A stretch of DNA of 64,000 nt from Pollenia angustigena (Eukaryota; Arthropoda; Insecta; Diptera; Polleniidae), in assembly GCA_930367215.1 (NCBI GenBank), contig OV884058.1, positions 196,682,208 through 196,746,207 of the forward strand, given 5' to 3'. A model generated the notes under the pieces. It had not been told where the DNA came from. It worked only from the letters and a program-made list of their open reading frames with translations, and made no database searches. Numbering within the stretch: position 1 is the stretch's first letter; each line of letters opens with the position of its first letter. A program made the position numbers and the translations under genes. Below are positions 1 to 10,113 of this stretch, one piece after another.

Positions 1-39
1 TTTCGGTAGAAAATTTAGTTTTAAATGCCAGCTATGAAG

Positions 40-361
40 ATTTAGAATTAATGAAAGTGAAGATGGAAATGCGCCAGGCTTAAAAGAAATTGACAAAAAG
101 GATAAAAAGAAGAAAGTCAATAGTACCGATAAAGAAATTAAAGAGGTAACAAAATGTTACAAATATCCAGAGAATCAGTCAGACCCACGTCAAGTAAAAA
201 TGAAACAAAACACAATAGGAAGTCATTGTTCACGGCCGTATCATTACAATCGTCAAAAACAAAAATTGATGCCAATCCAAAACGTTTATACATGGTTTTT
301 ATTATTATATGTTATGTTTTTTATGGCTTATAAAACACGATTGCAAAACTTGTCCGTTTAA
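40..361 (+). CDS. 3' terminal coding exon, protein with C-terminal membrane segment (partial)
   Basis: The frame is open from just after a TGA at 35-37 to the TAA at 359-361, about 105 codons, with no internal stop in very AT-rich DNA. A splice acceptor AG at 38-39 or 44-45 could open the exon, so upstream exons would lie outside the window. The peptide begins acidic (NESEDGNAPG), becomes lysine-rich (KEIDKKDKKKK), has a middle part with CYKYPENQSDP, and ends with a hydrophobic stretch (TWFLLLYVMFFMAY) followed by a short basic tail. That layout suggests a C-terminal membrane anchor with most of the protein in the cytosol, which is inference. Possible polyadenylation signals (AATAAA) lie near 583 and 631. 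I do not recognise the family. The gene is convergent with the THAP gene; their stops are about 500 bp apart. Confidence 0.6.
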
Positions 362-861
362 CTTAAATTTAAAAAAACAAATTTGGAAATTTTTAGGGGT
401 ATTCTGAAAATTGAAAACCCAGAACGCAACAATTTGGAAGTGGTTTTTATTTTTATAGACCTTAAATGTAATTTTTATAATTTTTGTTATAATATCTAAT
501 ATTATCAATTGTCACAACTACTGGTAGGTTTTACAAGAAAAAGAAATTATAAACAGTTTAAACGTATTTGTGTATATATCAATAAATTATGTTTGTACCA
601 ATCTCTCTATTATATTGCAGTTCTTCTAGGTAAATAAAATCGTTTCAATTCATATTTCGTTTAGTGTTTTCATACATGTTTATTAAAAAAAATAGGATAA
701 TATTAACAAAGTTAAAGTTAGGTGTTTTTTATATTTGTTTTATTGGCTAGGCCCAATTTGTTTAATATTTACAAAAATAAACTTATTTTAATACAAAATA
801 ACAAAAAATGAAAATTTAAGATAATAACAACGAGATATATATACTTATATAAATTACCTAA

Positions 862-1474
862 TTATTTACATAAATTAAATTTAATATCACAAATAGAAAG
901 TAAAATTAATATTTTTGAGTTCGAACGATTTTGGTGTGGGTTTGCGTTGAGGGAGAATGCAACTGCATTGTTGTACACTGGCATGGGGGCTATGTTTGTG
1001 GCAGGATTGTTAAACGATGGATACCCAAAGTTTTGTTTTATGGACAATCTATATTTATTATAAAAATACACAAAATATTTCTATAGAGCCATATAAAGTG
1101 TAATTTTTAAAAGATTTACTTACTCTGGTACTGCATCCGGCAACAATGCAGTGTTTTTTGGGTCGAGCATTCTAAATTTATTATAGCAATGTTCATTAAA
1201 ATAATGCCCAATATATATTTATAAAAACCTTTTAAAAATCTAATTTATAAAAACATTTACTTACATTGGCACTGCATCCGGCAACAATGAAGCACTTTTT
1301 TGTAGCCTATTAATGTTTGTTTCGGCAAAATGGTCAGCGCAAACAACTGCATGTCGGGAAAAGTCCAGACTACAAATTTTGCTCCACTTGAGCCTACGAT
1401 CATCGTTGGGTACACTAAAAAAGCTACCGTTTCCAGGTTTTTGTTTTTTTTTTGCATATGCAACAACTTTTCAT
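862..1474 (-). CDS. THAP-domain zinc-finger protein, three exons, frameshift in exon 1
   Basis: Read on the minus strand the exons are 1474-1265, 1171-1124 and 1048-862. Both donors are GTAAGT, the acceptors end TTTAG and TATAG, and the introns are 93 and 75 bp, a normal size for flies. Exon 1 gives a THAP fold: SCCIC near the start, GSFFSVPNDDRRLKWSKIC, then VVCADHF and LLPDAVP. This is C-x2-C, about 37 residues, then C-x2-H, plus the AVP motif. THAP proteins bind DNA through this zinc finger and often descend from P-element transposases. Exon 2 (48 nt, phase-symmetric) repeats the LLPDAVP end of exon 1. Exon 3 encodes an Asn/Pro-rich tail and the stop. The ATG at 1474-1472 is out of frame with the rest by one base in a run of ten A (1446-1455), so this is either a sequencing error or a recent pseudogene. 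The predicted protein, near 148 residues, is short. Confidence 0.62.
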
Positions 1475-2085
1475 ATTTTTTGTTTTTAAGTTTAATATAT
1501 TCAACACTTTTTTTCTTTAAAACACTTTATGTTTGTTTCTATTTTTGAATTTAAAAACGTTAACTGCACTTTTTAATATTTTATAAATTTAATTTTTTTA
1601 AAATAATTAATTTTTCACTTTGAAGTTTATTTTGAATTGTAATTTGAAAAATTTCCAGTTACAATTTAACATAAACATCTTTTGACATTTCTCTACATAA
1701 TTATAAAAAAAATGTAAACAACTTTTGACATGTCTCTACCCAATAATGCAAGAAAAAAGTAGCACAGCTGTGTTTTCAACGCCACCTGAAAGTCAATTCG
1801 CCTTGGACCAACTCAAGCAACAATAAAAAACAGTGTTGTTTTTCGTGTTGTTGACTTGTTGTAGTCTCGCCGCCACCTGAAGTAAATTCGCCTTGGCAGT
1901 AAGTATACAAATGCAGCACAATAAATTTAGAAAAGTGACATATGCGACACAAAAAAATAATAGTCCCTTTTAATAAAATACTATTAACTTCTTACTTCAT
2001 TCACTTCAATTACTTCAATTCGAAATCTTCGAAACATATGATATATAAAACATATAAAATTCAGAAAACTTTATGTTATCCATAT
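1475..2085. other. intergenic AT-rich DNA with repeat ends
   Basis: No gene is visible. Two copies of a terminus reading AATTCGCCTTGG, each preceded by GCCACCTGA, lie at about 1778-1805 and 1870-1897. They belong to the CAAGGCGAATTC element family found at 27.6, 28.9 and 32.3 kb. No target-site duplication is evident here. Confidence 0.5.
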
Positions 2086-2359
2086 TTTTTTTATTTATTT
2101 ATTTATTTATTGATGATCTAGCACAACAAGATAAATCTTATAAATGATAGTGCTAGTGAGTATAACAAACTAAAATAGGTATGATTAAAAATTATCAAAC
2201 TAAAAAAGCATTATTATTTAGTGAATTAAAATCAAACAAAAATTAAAGCTAAGTAGTTTAATATACAATTACAAAAAAAGCGCAGAGAAAAAATGAATTA
2301 GTAAACATATTCAAATTTTAAACAAAACAATTTTAATTAGCATATTTAGTTAACATATT

Positions 2360-2989
2360 AAAGTTTAACAGAAGTGATTTAATAGCTCCTTTTTAAACAA
2401 GTTTGCGTTGCCTATTGCTGCAGATTATCTGGAATTTTGTTCCAAAGACGAGTGGAATAAATAAAAAAGTGACGTTCTGACAAAGGACTTCGAAATCGTT
2501 GCTGAATTATTTTCTTACCACGACGCGATCTTGCAAATTGAATTCTTCTGAATAGATATATTGGTTGTTTTTGAGTTATTACTTTATGTGGCAGTAAAAG
2601 GCAATGATATGTGTTCGCGGCGTCCTTTAGCGTAGATGTATCTTGCAATATTATTGTAGGCAACATTTAGATTTTTGAGGTCAGCGCTATTACTATTAGC
2701 AAAAATTTCGCATCCGTATAAAAGCACTGGAATAAGGTAGGTTTTTGCTAACAACATTCGAATATTTAAAGGTGTTGAAAGTTTCACTGCCCACAGATTA
2801 CGTAGCATACCATAAACTCTCCCTACAACAGTGTTGATATGGGGTGACCAAGTAAGTTCATTATTAAATATAACTCCCAGATTTTTTGAAGAATTTACGA
2901 AATGAATTATGTTGTTGTTTATTTTAATTTGAAATTGATCATCTAATGTTATTTTACTTTTTGAAAGAAAAATACATTTGGATTTTGAA
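2360..2989 (-). pseudogene. LINE reverse transcriptase, thumb and C-terminal part
   Basis: From 2989 the frame resumes with KCIFLSKSK and continues through KNLGVIFNNELTWSPHI, a typical LINE post-palm motif, and LIPVLLYGCEIF. A frameshift near 2600-2660 moves to a second frame with HFFIYSTRLWNKIPDNLQQ, the usual LINE C-terminal motif. Confidence 0.82.
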
Positions 2990-3612
2990 CAAGGACCGGA
3001 TTTTACGAACGGAAAACACAAAATTAAATTTTATTTTTTAAATAAAAAATGTTTGTGTGTGAAAAAAAGAATATTGTTTTTCTGTGTTTAAAATTTAAAC
3101 GAAAAAGAAAAAAAACATTTTCTTTGAAAACAAAATTTATAGTTTCAAAAAATAGCAAAAACTTTTTTTGTAAAAAAAAAACAAATACAAATTTTCAAAA
3201 AACTTTTTTTTTTGTTGAAAAATATTTTTTAAAACGTTTTTTTTTTAGAATTTTTTTTCTATGTATGTATTTTTCAAAAATGAAATATGTATGTATGTAT
3301 TCTCAGAAACCTCTTCATAAATTTTATTGAAATTTGTTTTGAAGAATGAAATTTTTATGACAATGCTTAAATATAATTATTTTGTTTTTGTTTTTTTATG
3401 TTTTTAAGAAAACGTTTTATTTTAAAAACTTTATTTAACGTTTTTAAGAAAACGTTTTATTTCAAAAACTTTATTTTATTTATTTTTTTCGACGGCTTTT
3501 TTTTCAAAACTATTTTAGAAATTTTTTGTTTTCTGTAAAATGTAGAATTTTTTAAACTTGCACAATAAATATTTTTTTAGAAACAAAATAAAAAAACATT
3601 TTCCGATCCTTG
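2990..3612. mobile_element. hAT-type non-autonomous element, 8-bp TSD
   Basis: The element starts CAAGGACCGG and ends CCGATCCTTG, and is flanked by the perfect 8-bp duplication ATTTTGAA at 2982-2989 and 3613-3620. Removing the element and one duplication rejoins the LINE reading (NPSKS to KCIFLSKSK). The interior is A/T homopolymer-rich with several AACGTTTT motifs and no protein signal. The TSD length fits hAT; P-like elements also make 8 bp. Confidence 0.88.
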
Positions 3613-3890
3613 ATTTTGAAGGATTAATGAGTAAACCATTATCATTAGCCCAGTTGTTGATGTGATTTAAATCAATGTTAATGCTATTTACACATGATTG
3701 AATGTCAGCAATATTGGTGCTAGTATAAAGTTGTACATCATCTGCATACATGTGTACTTTGGTGTTAATCGTAACTTCAGGTAAATCGTTTATGTATAAA
3801 CAAAATAGGAGGGGCCCAAGAATTGATCCTTGTGGAACGCCTCTGTTGACATCAAGCGGTTGGGATCTGTTAGTAACTTGAGGGTTACAC
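3613..3890 (-). pseudogene. LINE reverse transcriptase, palm with YADD
   Basis: The minus frame reads [14 protein letters not shown], then YINDLPEV, then [11 protein letters not shown] (the two catalytic Asp of motif C), then [16 protein letters not shown]. It lies between the two nested insertions, so both break the reverse-transcriptase gene. Confidence 0.88.
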
Positions 3891-4540
3891 GATCAAGTTT
3901 TGGCTATCAAGTTTTAATACACTCACACTTTTTTACCAATACACTCATACTTCTAAAAATTGATACGAACTTGCCTCTAAAATTCTCTTGCCAGGTTTAT
4001 CAATTTTCGTTCAAGAAAACAGCTGATTAAAAATCTTTTGAAGTTGTTTTTGTTTTTTTTTTCACAAATATTTTACCGGCAAAAGCTGAAGTTCTTTTTT
4101 TTTACAAATTGTTGCGGGAATTTTAAAATTTTAACTAAAAACCTAAAAAAGTAGTGAAATATGTTTATTAATAAAATTAATAAGCAAAATGATGTTCTGC
4201 GATTCATAGAGCTGTACAGAAGCCATGAAATTTTATGGAACATGAATCTTTCATCATATAGGCGAAATGATTTGAAAATAAAAGCCTACGAGTCTATAGC
4301 TTCTGAAACAAAAATGCCAGTGGAAGAAGTAAAGAAAAAAATAAAGTCCCTTCGAACAGCCTACAGTGCAGAAAAATCAAAAGTGGAAAATAGCAAAATA
4401 TTTTGAGTTGTTTTCTCGGCGACGACATCTTGAAAAAGTAAATTGCTTTCAACTTGCGTGCAGCCTACGTCACAGCTGTCAACTTTTGCATATTTTGACA
4501 ATCAGTATATGTAAAAGACTATCAAGAAAATCTTGATCGT
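3886..4540. mobile_element. TIR element carrying a MADF-domain ORF, inside the LINE
   Basis: Both ends read CACGATCAAG (plus strand from about 3889; minus strand from about 4539), followed by related inner repeats (TATCAAG and TTGATAGTC). It separates SSYLT from [10 protein letters not shown] of the LINE reverse transcriptase. The flanks are TTA and TGG, so a target-site duplication is decayed or absent. The encoded MADF protein suggests a PIF/Harbinger relationship; this is inference. Confidence 0.62.
4161..4406 (+). CDS. MADF-domain DNA-binding protein, short
   Basis: This 81-codon ORF opens with an ATG after a T-rich leader and reads FIELYRSHEILWNMNLSSYR, then RNDLKIKAYESIASE, then MPVEEVKKKIKSLRTAY. 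That is a nearly full MADF (Myb/SANT-like) domain: 'I..y..h..LW......y'-'a...I'-'V..ki..lR..y'. MADF proteins bind DNA, and such domains are also the accessory DNA-binding protein of PIF/Harbinger transposons. The ORF stops soon after the domain (SKVENSKIF), so any C-terminal region is missing. It is open while the surrounding LINE is broken, so it arrived later. It could be a truncated transposon gene or a captured host exon. Confidence 0.7.
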   Translation: MFINKINKQNDVLRFIELYRSHEILWNMNLSSYRRNDLKIKAYESIASETKMPVEEVKKKIKSLRTAYSAEKSKVENSKIF

Positions 4541-5325
4541 GTGGCTGCACTGTAAGGTATGAAGATAGTAAGCTACATGCGGAGCTTGAAAAATTGAACA
4601 GTTTTTCGAGTTTCTTTATTAAGATTGGATGGACAACTGTGTCAAATCCTTTGCTATGGTCTAGAAGAATAAGAAAGGATTTCATATTTTGATCGAGACT
4701 TGACCTGAGATCCTCAACAACGTCTGCAAGTGCTGTGATACAACTTCTTGCTTTTACAAAGCCGGATTGTCGATCACATAGTAGGTTTTTTTGGCTCAAA
4801 TATAAATTCATTTGTCTGAACATTAAATTTTCCATCACTTTTGATAAATAAGGAAGAATTGCTATCGGTCGGTAATCATTGTTAGGCTTAGGAATTGGTA
4901 TAATTTTAGATTTCTTCCATCCATCTGGAAATACTGATTTTGTTAAAATAGTGTTGAACAGATGGGTTAAGTAAGGCAATATCTTTGGAATTATCGCTTT
5001 AAGGAAAATAGGATTCATACCGTCTATGCCAACTGCATTTGATTTGATGGATAGAAAACTCTCAAGTACATCACACTGATCAACACATCGAAAGCTGAAA
5101 CAATCTTCAATAGATACACTGCAGATGTCATCATAAAAGTTTTGGGTCGGTGGTGGGATAGTGACATTTACAAACTTGGTGTTAAGCGCATTTACATCAA
5201 CGATCTGATTACTATTGAAAGTGGGTTTCTGCCCTATACCAATGTTCCGAATTTCCTTCCATTTAGTTTTGCTTTCAATAGCTGAGGAGAACTTTCTTTG
5301 GTAAAACGATATTTGGCATATGCGG
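4541..5325 (-). pseudogene. LINE reverse transcriptase, N-terminal part (fingers and start of palm)
   Basis: The open part 5018-4541 contains PKPNNDYRPIAILPYLSKVM, then LCDRQSGFVKARSC and FLILLDHSKGFDTVVH, which carries the first catalytic Asp (motif A). Upstream, 5325-5018 continues as the linker before the RT (SIKSNAVGIDGMNP). It runs into the inserted element at about 4540, and its last LINE residues are SSYLT. Confidence 0.85.
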
Positions 5326-6939
5326 CAAACTAATTTTGAACTGATTAAATGGCATTTAAATTATTAGCCAGCGAAAAAATGGCTCTTTACCCAAAAAATC
5401 ATCTGGGGATTTTCGCAAAATTTGTATCCTTAACTGCAAAAAACAATTCCCTGTTTAGGGACATATCCCCAAAACTAGTAACGCTGTTATCGTTAGGTAT
5501 TGCATTTTTTTAACAGTTTTCTGAAAAATCGATACTCTTCGTTCCTTTTTAGCTTAGGAAATGGTAATTAATATTTAATTTGCATGTATTGGTCCTTGAC
5601 CTCTGTCAGCCCACTTATTCTTAGTGAACTTGTAAACGTTCTCAATTCAAAGATTTCAATTAAGTTTAAGAACTTTAAAAGGTCTTTTAATAAGCTAATA
5701 GCTTTTATTGTACTTCTATTGCAAAATTTTAAAAGCAGGTAATATAAATTGAAGAGGGGTAACTTTCGTCCATCTCCTGCCGACCCAATTTTAATTCTGG
5801 TAATGCAGTTTCAATCTTATTAATACTCAGATAGTTTATAGTTTCTTATTGTGATAATCACAAACTTTGTGTGGTCTTAACTTTTTCGCTACTTCTACCG
5901 AGGCAATATGAAACTTGGTAACATAGATCGATGGGATATTGATTCTTAGAAAGTTTAAAAATTCTAGCTAATACAGGTTTTTGAGATGTGGATTAAGTTT
6001 AAACTTAGTTTAACGTAGTCTGAAACTCGGATTTTTCCTGCGAAGTGGGAATTTTTTTTTTATTATTTCATTAAAGACCAACATTTTAAGCAAAACTAAG
6101 CTGCTCCATCAAAATTGTTTATGCTAACTTGGTAATGGCGACAGAAATCTGTTTTTAGATTAACTAAACCAAGTTTAACCCAGATCTTTAAAAACACAGT
6201 ATTTTCTTTATATATGCATAGGTATATCGCACACTAAATCATAAACAGGGATCAATCCAGTTTAAAATCAAATGTATAGCTACCACGTCACTGTCTTCTT
6301 TAACATTTGTGAAATTCCACTTGATTAAAAAATTGCAACAATGCAACCAATATCCCATTTTACTTCTCCTGTATCCACAACTGCATCACTGTATATGATA
6401 AATATGTGTCTTACATGGCGTCATCTAATATTTTTTTATTTTATTAATATTATTTTGTATTGCAATACATACATAAAAAGCTGGGTATAAAAAGAAACAA
6501 AAACATTTATATATGTATTCGAATTTACAAAAAGTGTTTGAAATCGTTTTATAGCATTTGCACACTTGTTAACATATAACATCTACAATCAATTTGCGAA
6601 GATGTTGAAATTTTCCCCTCTTTTTTTCAGAAATGGTGACATTTTTTATTGATATTAGATGTTTTAAGTGTGAACGCATGTTTCCCATTTTCAACATCTT
6701 CCAATCATTCCTCCGAAATGTATGGTAGTGTAAAAAAGGTATTAAGGAGAGTAGATCACAATATAATTTTTATTATTGCGTTATTTTTTCTTTTCCAAGT
6801 AGTACGAATTTCAAAAACAACCAAGCACATGTCATTTTAATTTTTGATTCATCAATAAGCGTTGCCACGACCAAAAAAATTCGTAACCAAAAGAGAAAAA
6901 AGTAACCAGATTCATTTCGAATCAAAAGAACTATTTTAT
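5326..6939. other. AT-rich intergenic repeat-derived DNA
   Basis: No coding frame is supported. Around 6225-6345 there is a segment (CGCACACTAAATCATAAACA and downstream) that recurs inverted at 17.0-17.28 kb and, diverged, near 10.63-10.73 kb, so it is a dispersed repeat. GATGTTGAAATTTTCCCC at 6600 faces an inverted partner near 6700, a small hairpin. Confidence 0.5.
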
Positions 6940-7617
6940 TATACCCTTCACCTCGGGTGGAAAAGGGTATACATAAGTTTGTCATTCCGTTTGTAATTTC
7001 TTCAATATTGATCTATGAGGAGAGAACTGTCCGTCTTACGTTTGATATGTGTTTTCCGGAGACTTCAGGCATGATAGCGGTTATGTTGTTTTACATTTAT
7101 GTCACATATAGTCCACCATTTCTTGCTATTGAAATTCAGCCAGATCGGTTCAAAAATGACTGAGATATGAGCAAAACACCACGACTACCTCTCATTTTTT
7201 CCAAAAATCCCTTGTTGTTGTATTTTTATTACTTTTTTCTGTATATCTTGAGAACGGCAAGAGCCAAAGTTTTCAAATTAGGTGCACACATTAAGGTTAT
7301 CAATACACAGCATCCCACAAAATGTGGGTAGGATCAGAGAAGTAGGCGTGGTACCTCCCGTACAAAAAATATCAAAAATTGTATTAAAACTTGATTTTTT
7401 CAATGTTATATGACCTATGTTTATGGAGAAAACTTGATTTAACCATGTCCGTCTCTTCTTGTTTATTATTATTTAATCTATTTAACGAAATAATTTTAGC
7501 AAATAGAAACTGGGAATTGTTGTTTCTATTTGCTACTTAAAAACTCGCCAACAAAGATAAATCTACGGTATGACAACACTGTCTATACTAAAAGAAAACA
7601 TTTGTAATTTTTGTATT

Positions 7618-7712
7618 ATGGTTCACAACTTTGCTAAATTGTGGTGAACAAAAACATCAAAAATAGTTACAACTCAAATGAGTTGAGTTGTGAACAATAA
7701 AACGGACCATAT
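7618..7712. repeat. short hairpin repeat (GGTTCACAACT ends)
   Basis: GGTTCACAACTTTGCTAA faces TTGAGTTGTGAAC about 80 bp later. A related copy spans 20627-22004 and is split there by the hAT element at 20660-21950. Confidence 0.55.
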
Positions 7713-7741
7713 TTCATTTTAATGATATTCAAACAACATTC

Positions 7742-7815
7742 CTTCATGGTTGAGTTGTCTAGGGGGTTTGTTGGGGTTAGAAACTGTCAGTCCGCTGGTT
7801 CGAATCTTGGTTTTT
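7742..7815 (+). repeat. tRNA-like segment conserved in both 'TATACCC' copies
   Basis: The segment contains GTTGTCTAGGGGG and, about 45 bases on, GGTTCGAATCT, which closely matches the RNA polymerase III B box. The partner copy (about 38830-38763, minus) keeps both. It resembles a decayed tRNA or SINE head. I do not claim a functional tRNA. Confidence 0.5.
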
Positions 7816-7929
7816 CAAACACAAAAATTTTTTTTTTTAATTTTTATGTTCAAAAAAGATTAATCAGTATTGTGGTTATTTTGTTGAACTATTTATGGTT
7901 TTTAATCCAAATTTTTTTTTTAATATTTT

Positions 7930-8130
7930 TAATTAGGCTAAAGTTCATCAAATTTAATTTTCATTCAATTATTTTTATGAAGAAAGGAATTTTACAACAT
8001 GAAATTAATTAAAATTTATTGATAATTTTTCATTCTTGACTGAAGCTGGGCTCGAACCAAGGCGTTTTTACGGACAGGTTACCCTTACATGTTTCGATTG
8101 CAACCACTCAATCTCCTCAGAGGGCTTGCC
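7930..8130 (-). repeat. SINE-like repeat with tRNA(Ser)-like head
   Basis: On the minus strand GATTGAGTGGTTGCAATCG resembles a serine-tRNA A box and D loop, and TTGGTTCGAGCCC about 45 bases later is a B box. The non-tRNA body follows. A second, 5'-shortened copy of the same body lies at 8460-8606, so this is a repeated unit rather than a single tRNA gene. Confidence 0.55.
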
Positions 8131-8459
8131 GTTTAACACTCGCAGCCATCGACGACTGCTGACGTCAATAGTCAAACATCAATCCTTAAACCAAATTGTA
8201 TTTAACCTTTAGTAGATCGAAATTTGCTTTTTGAATGATTATCTATTTTAATTTATTTTTACATGTTTTTCCTTACTTCTGCTTTTTCGTACTTTTGTCA
8301 AGAATTCTTCTTAAAGTTCAAAGTACATTTTTTGTTTTTTTGTTTTTAATTTTTTTGTCTTTCCTTTTCTTGTTGACCTTTTTCAGCACAACTTGAAGGA
8401 CAAATGCAAACATAGAGCTCGTGCCTTAGCTTTAACAATAATCAGTATTGTGGTTATTT

Positions 8460-8606
8460 TGTTAATTAGGCTAAAGTTCATCAAATTTAATTTTCATTAA
8501 ATTATTTTTATGAAGAAAGGAATTTCACAACATTAAATTAATTAAAATTAATTGATAATTTTTCATTCTTGACTAAAGCTGGGCTCGAACCCAGGCGTTT
8601 TTAAAA
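8460..8606 (-). repeat. second, 5'-truncated copy of the 7.93-kb SINE-like repeat
   Basis: It matches 7930-8072 nearly base for base, ending with the B box (GGTTCGAGCCC on the minus strand) and lacking the upstream tRNA-like half. Confidence 0.6.
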
Positions 8607-8770
8607 AAATATTTACCAGTTTTCGCTTTTTAAATTTAAATTATAATGAAGTTTTTAGTATTGTAAATATGTATGTATATGCAAAAATTTTTTGTTTTTG
8701 TCTAGTTACGCTGTATTCTGCTCGCAAAATAGTGAAGGGTATATAAGATTCGGCATAGCCTTGTTCGCAC

Positions 8771-9493
8771 TTCAGTTTAAAAATATGCCTAAAGAAGAAA
8801 TTGGCTTTGTTTGTATCTTGTAGGCTCATAAACCGCTGGACCGATTTGTATAAAATTTTGACAGTTTATTACCGATGGTCTGGAAAGAACAATAGGCTAT
8901 ATAATTTTTCGAAATTTTTGTTGAAAGTGGCACCATCTATACAAAGTTTACACTTATTTTCGTCAATTTCAAAGCCTTTATAAACTATAGTTTTCAACCT
9001 TTGGTGGAATATAATCATATTACACGGGATGGGATCGGAAGGCCTTTGACCTTATCGTTTATCTGAAAAAGTTAGCCCTATGAAGCATGAAGAGATAATG
9101 GTCATCTACTCTTCAAAGTATATACCTTATATGGTAAACTTGATAGTGTGTTAAAGTTTAAGCTTCTAAAAAAACAATTTTTAAGTAGATGAAGAAAAGT
9201 ATTGGTTTTAAATGCACAAATACCACACACAATTTTTAAGGATCAAAAAAGCAATAAGTTCTTATTCCAAAACAAAATTTATTTATTTTTGTGCTGAAAA
9301 AAGTACACAAGTACACATTGAGGAAAAAAGTAACCAACTTTGGTTAAAAGTAAAAAAAAAAAGAAACGCAGTCAATAATGGTATTTTTGAATTTTACGTC
9401 TACCTCTGTTAGATCACGAGATTTAAGGTTAATGATTTTACCCATTTCTCACCTTTAATTTATTTGTAAAGTAACTCACAATCCCTTCTATAA
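8771..9493. other. AT-rich DNA, no gene seen
   Basis: Only short chance frames are present. The text around 8820-9000 (ACCGATTTGTATAAAATTTT and onward) looks like decayed repeat interior. Nothing specific can be supported. Confidence 0.4.
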
Positions 9494-10113
9494 CACTGCT
9501 TTACAAATTTTTAATTTGGAAAATTACCAAGAACGCCACGTGCCTAGATAAGTTAACTTTGACCTCCTGAACACGAAAAACGCTGTAATTTTTTTTTCAT
9601 TAGTTAAGTTTTTTAGATAACGGTACTTTTGTGTTTTTCGGTGTATGGTCCCACTCAAACCCTTGTGGAGCCCAACCGAAAAGTCCGATCGAGATAAATG
9701 GCATATCGTTGGAAAGGCAACTGAATGCCTTTTCCGTCGATTTTTATCTGATAAGAATTGGCTGAGTTATGGCACCTCAAAGTTCGAAATTTGCCTATTT
9801 TTTAAGTTTTTTTCAAAATTTTTCATTTTTATTTCGTTTTTTTTCTACGTTATGTTAAATATCTGGAATGTTTTATGTTTTAACCAAATAGTATATTTGA
9901 TTACCAACGTTTTAAGCGCAATTTGGATGAAAAATAAAGGTTTTATTAAGGATTTTGTGGAACGACAATATTTTCATCCCATATAAAATTCCGCCTTTTT
10001 TTTAACCATCAGTTTTAAGGTATTTAAAAAAAACGGAATTTTATATGGGATGAAAATATTGCCACGTGCCTAGATACGTGGCGATCTTGGTAATTTTTGG
10101 CTGTTAACCAGTG
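9494..10113. mobile_element. foldback element, copy A
   Basis: The ends are CACTGCTTTACA and, inverted, CACTGGTTAACA, each followed within 30 bp by AATTACCAAG. It matches the larger foldback at 50686-51582 in inverted orientation, but one arm is mostly deleted: the inverted match is limited to the last ~100 bp around ATTTTATATGGGATGAAAAT and the terminal part. No protein is encoded. Confidence 0.72.

Larger units (their letters stand above)
2086..5325 (-). mobile_element. non-LTR retrotransposon (LINE, jockey-like), 5'-truncated and twice interrupted
   Basis: Minus-strand reverse-transcriptase pieces run in the expected order from 5325 to about 2360. The tail ends in (TTTA)n on the plus strand (2089-2111), that is, an AATAAA-rich tail at the element's 3' end. 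No endonuclease domain is present, so the copy is 5'-truncated, as is usual after target-primed reverse transcription. Two later elements split it, at 2990-3612 and about 3886-4540. Stops and frameshifts show it is dead. The jockey-like label rests on motif wording ([34 protein letters not shown]) and could be wrong at clade level. Confidence 0.85.
6940..8770 (+). mobile_element. 'TATACCC' dispersed element, copy 1
   Basis: The left end has a hairpin (TATACCCTTCACC to AAAAGGGTATA) followed by AAGTTTGTCATTCCG. The right end has GTGAAGGGTATATAAGATTC. The same landmarks occur in the same order, inverted, at 38568-40051: the GGCGTGGTACCTCCC segment, the AACGAAATAATTTTAGCAAA segment, a tRNA-like segment, and the ATTCTGCTCGCA end. 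No transposase is visible. Class is uncertain: terminal hairpins could fit a foldback or Helitron-related element. Short stretches of unrelated repeat are nested within. Confidence 0.65.

Noticed and set aside
3049..3330. 93-codon Lys/Phe-rich frame
   Set aside because: Lies entirely inside the hAT-type element at 2990-3612 and reflects A and T homopolymer runs.
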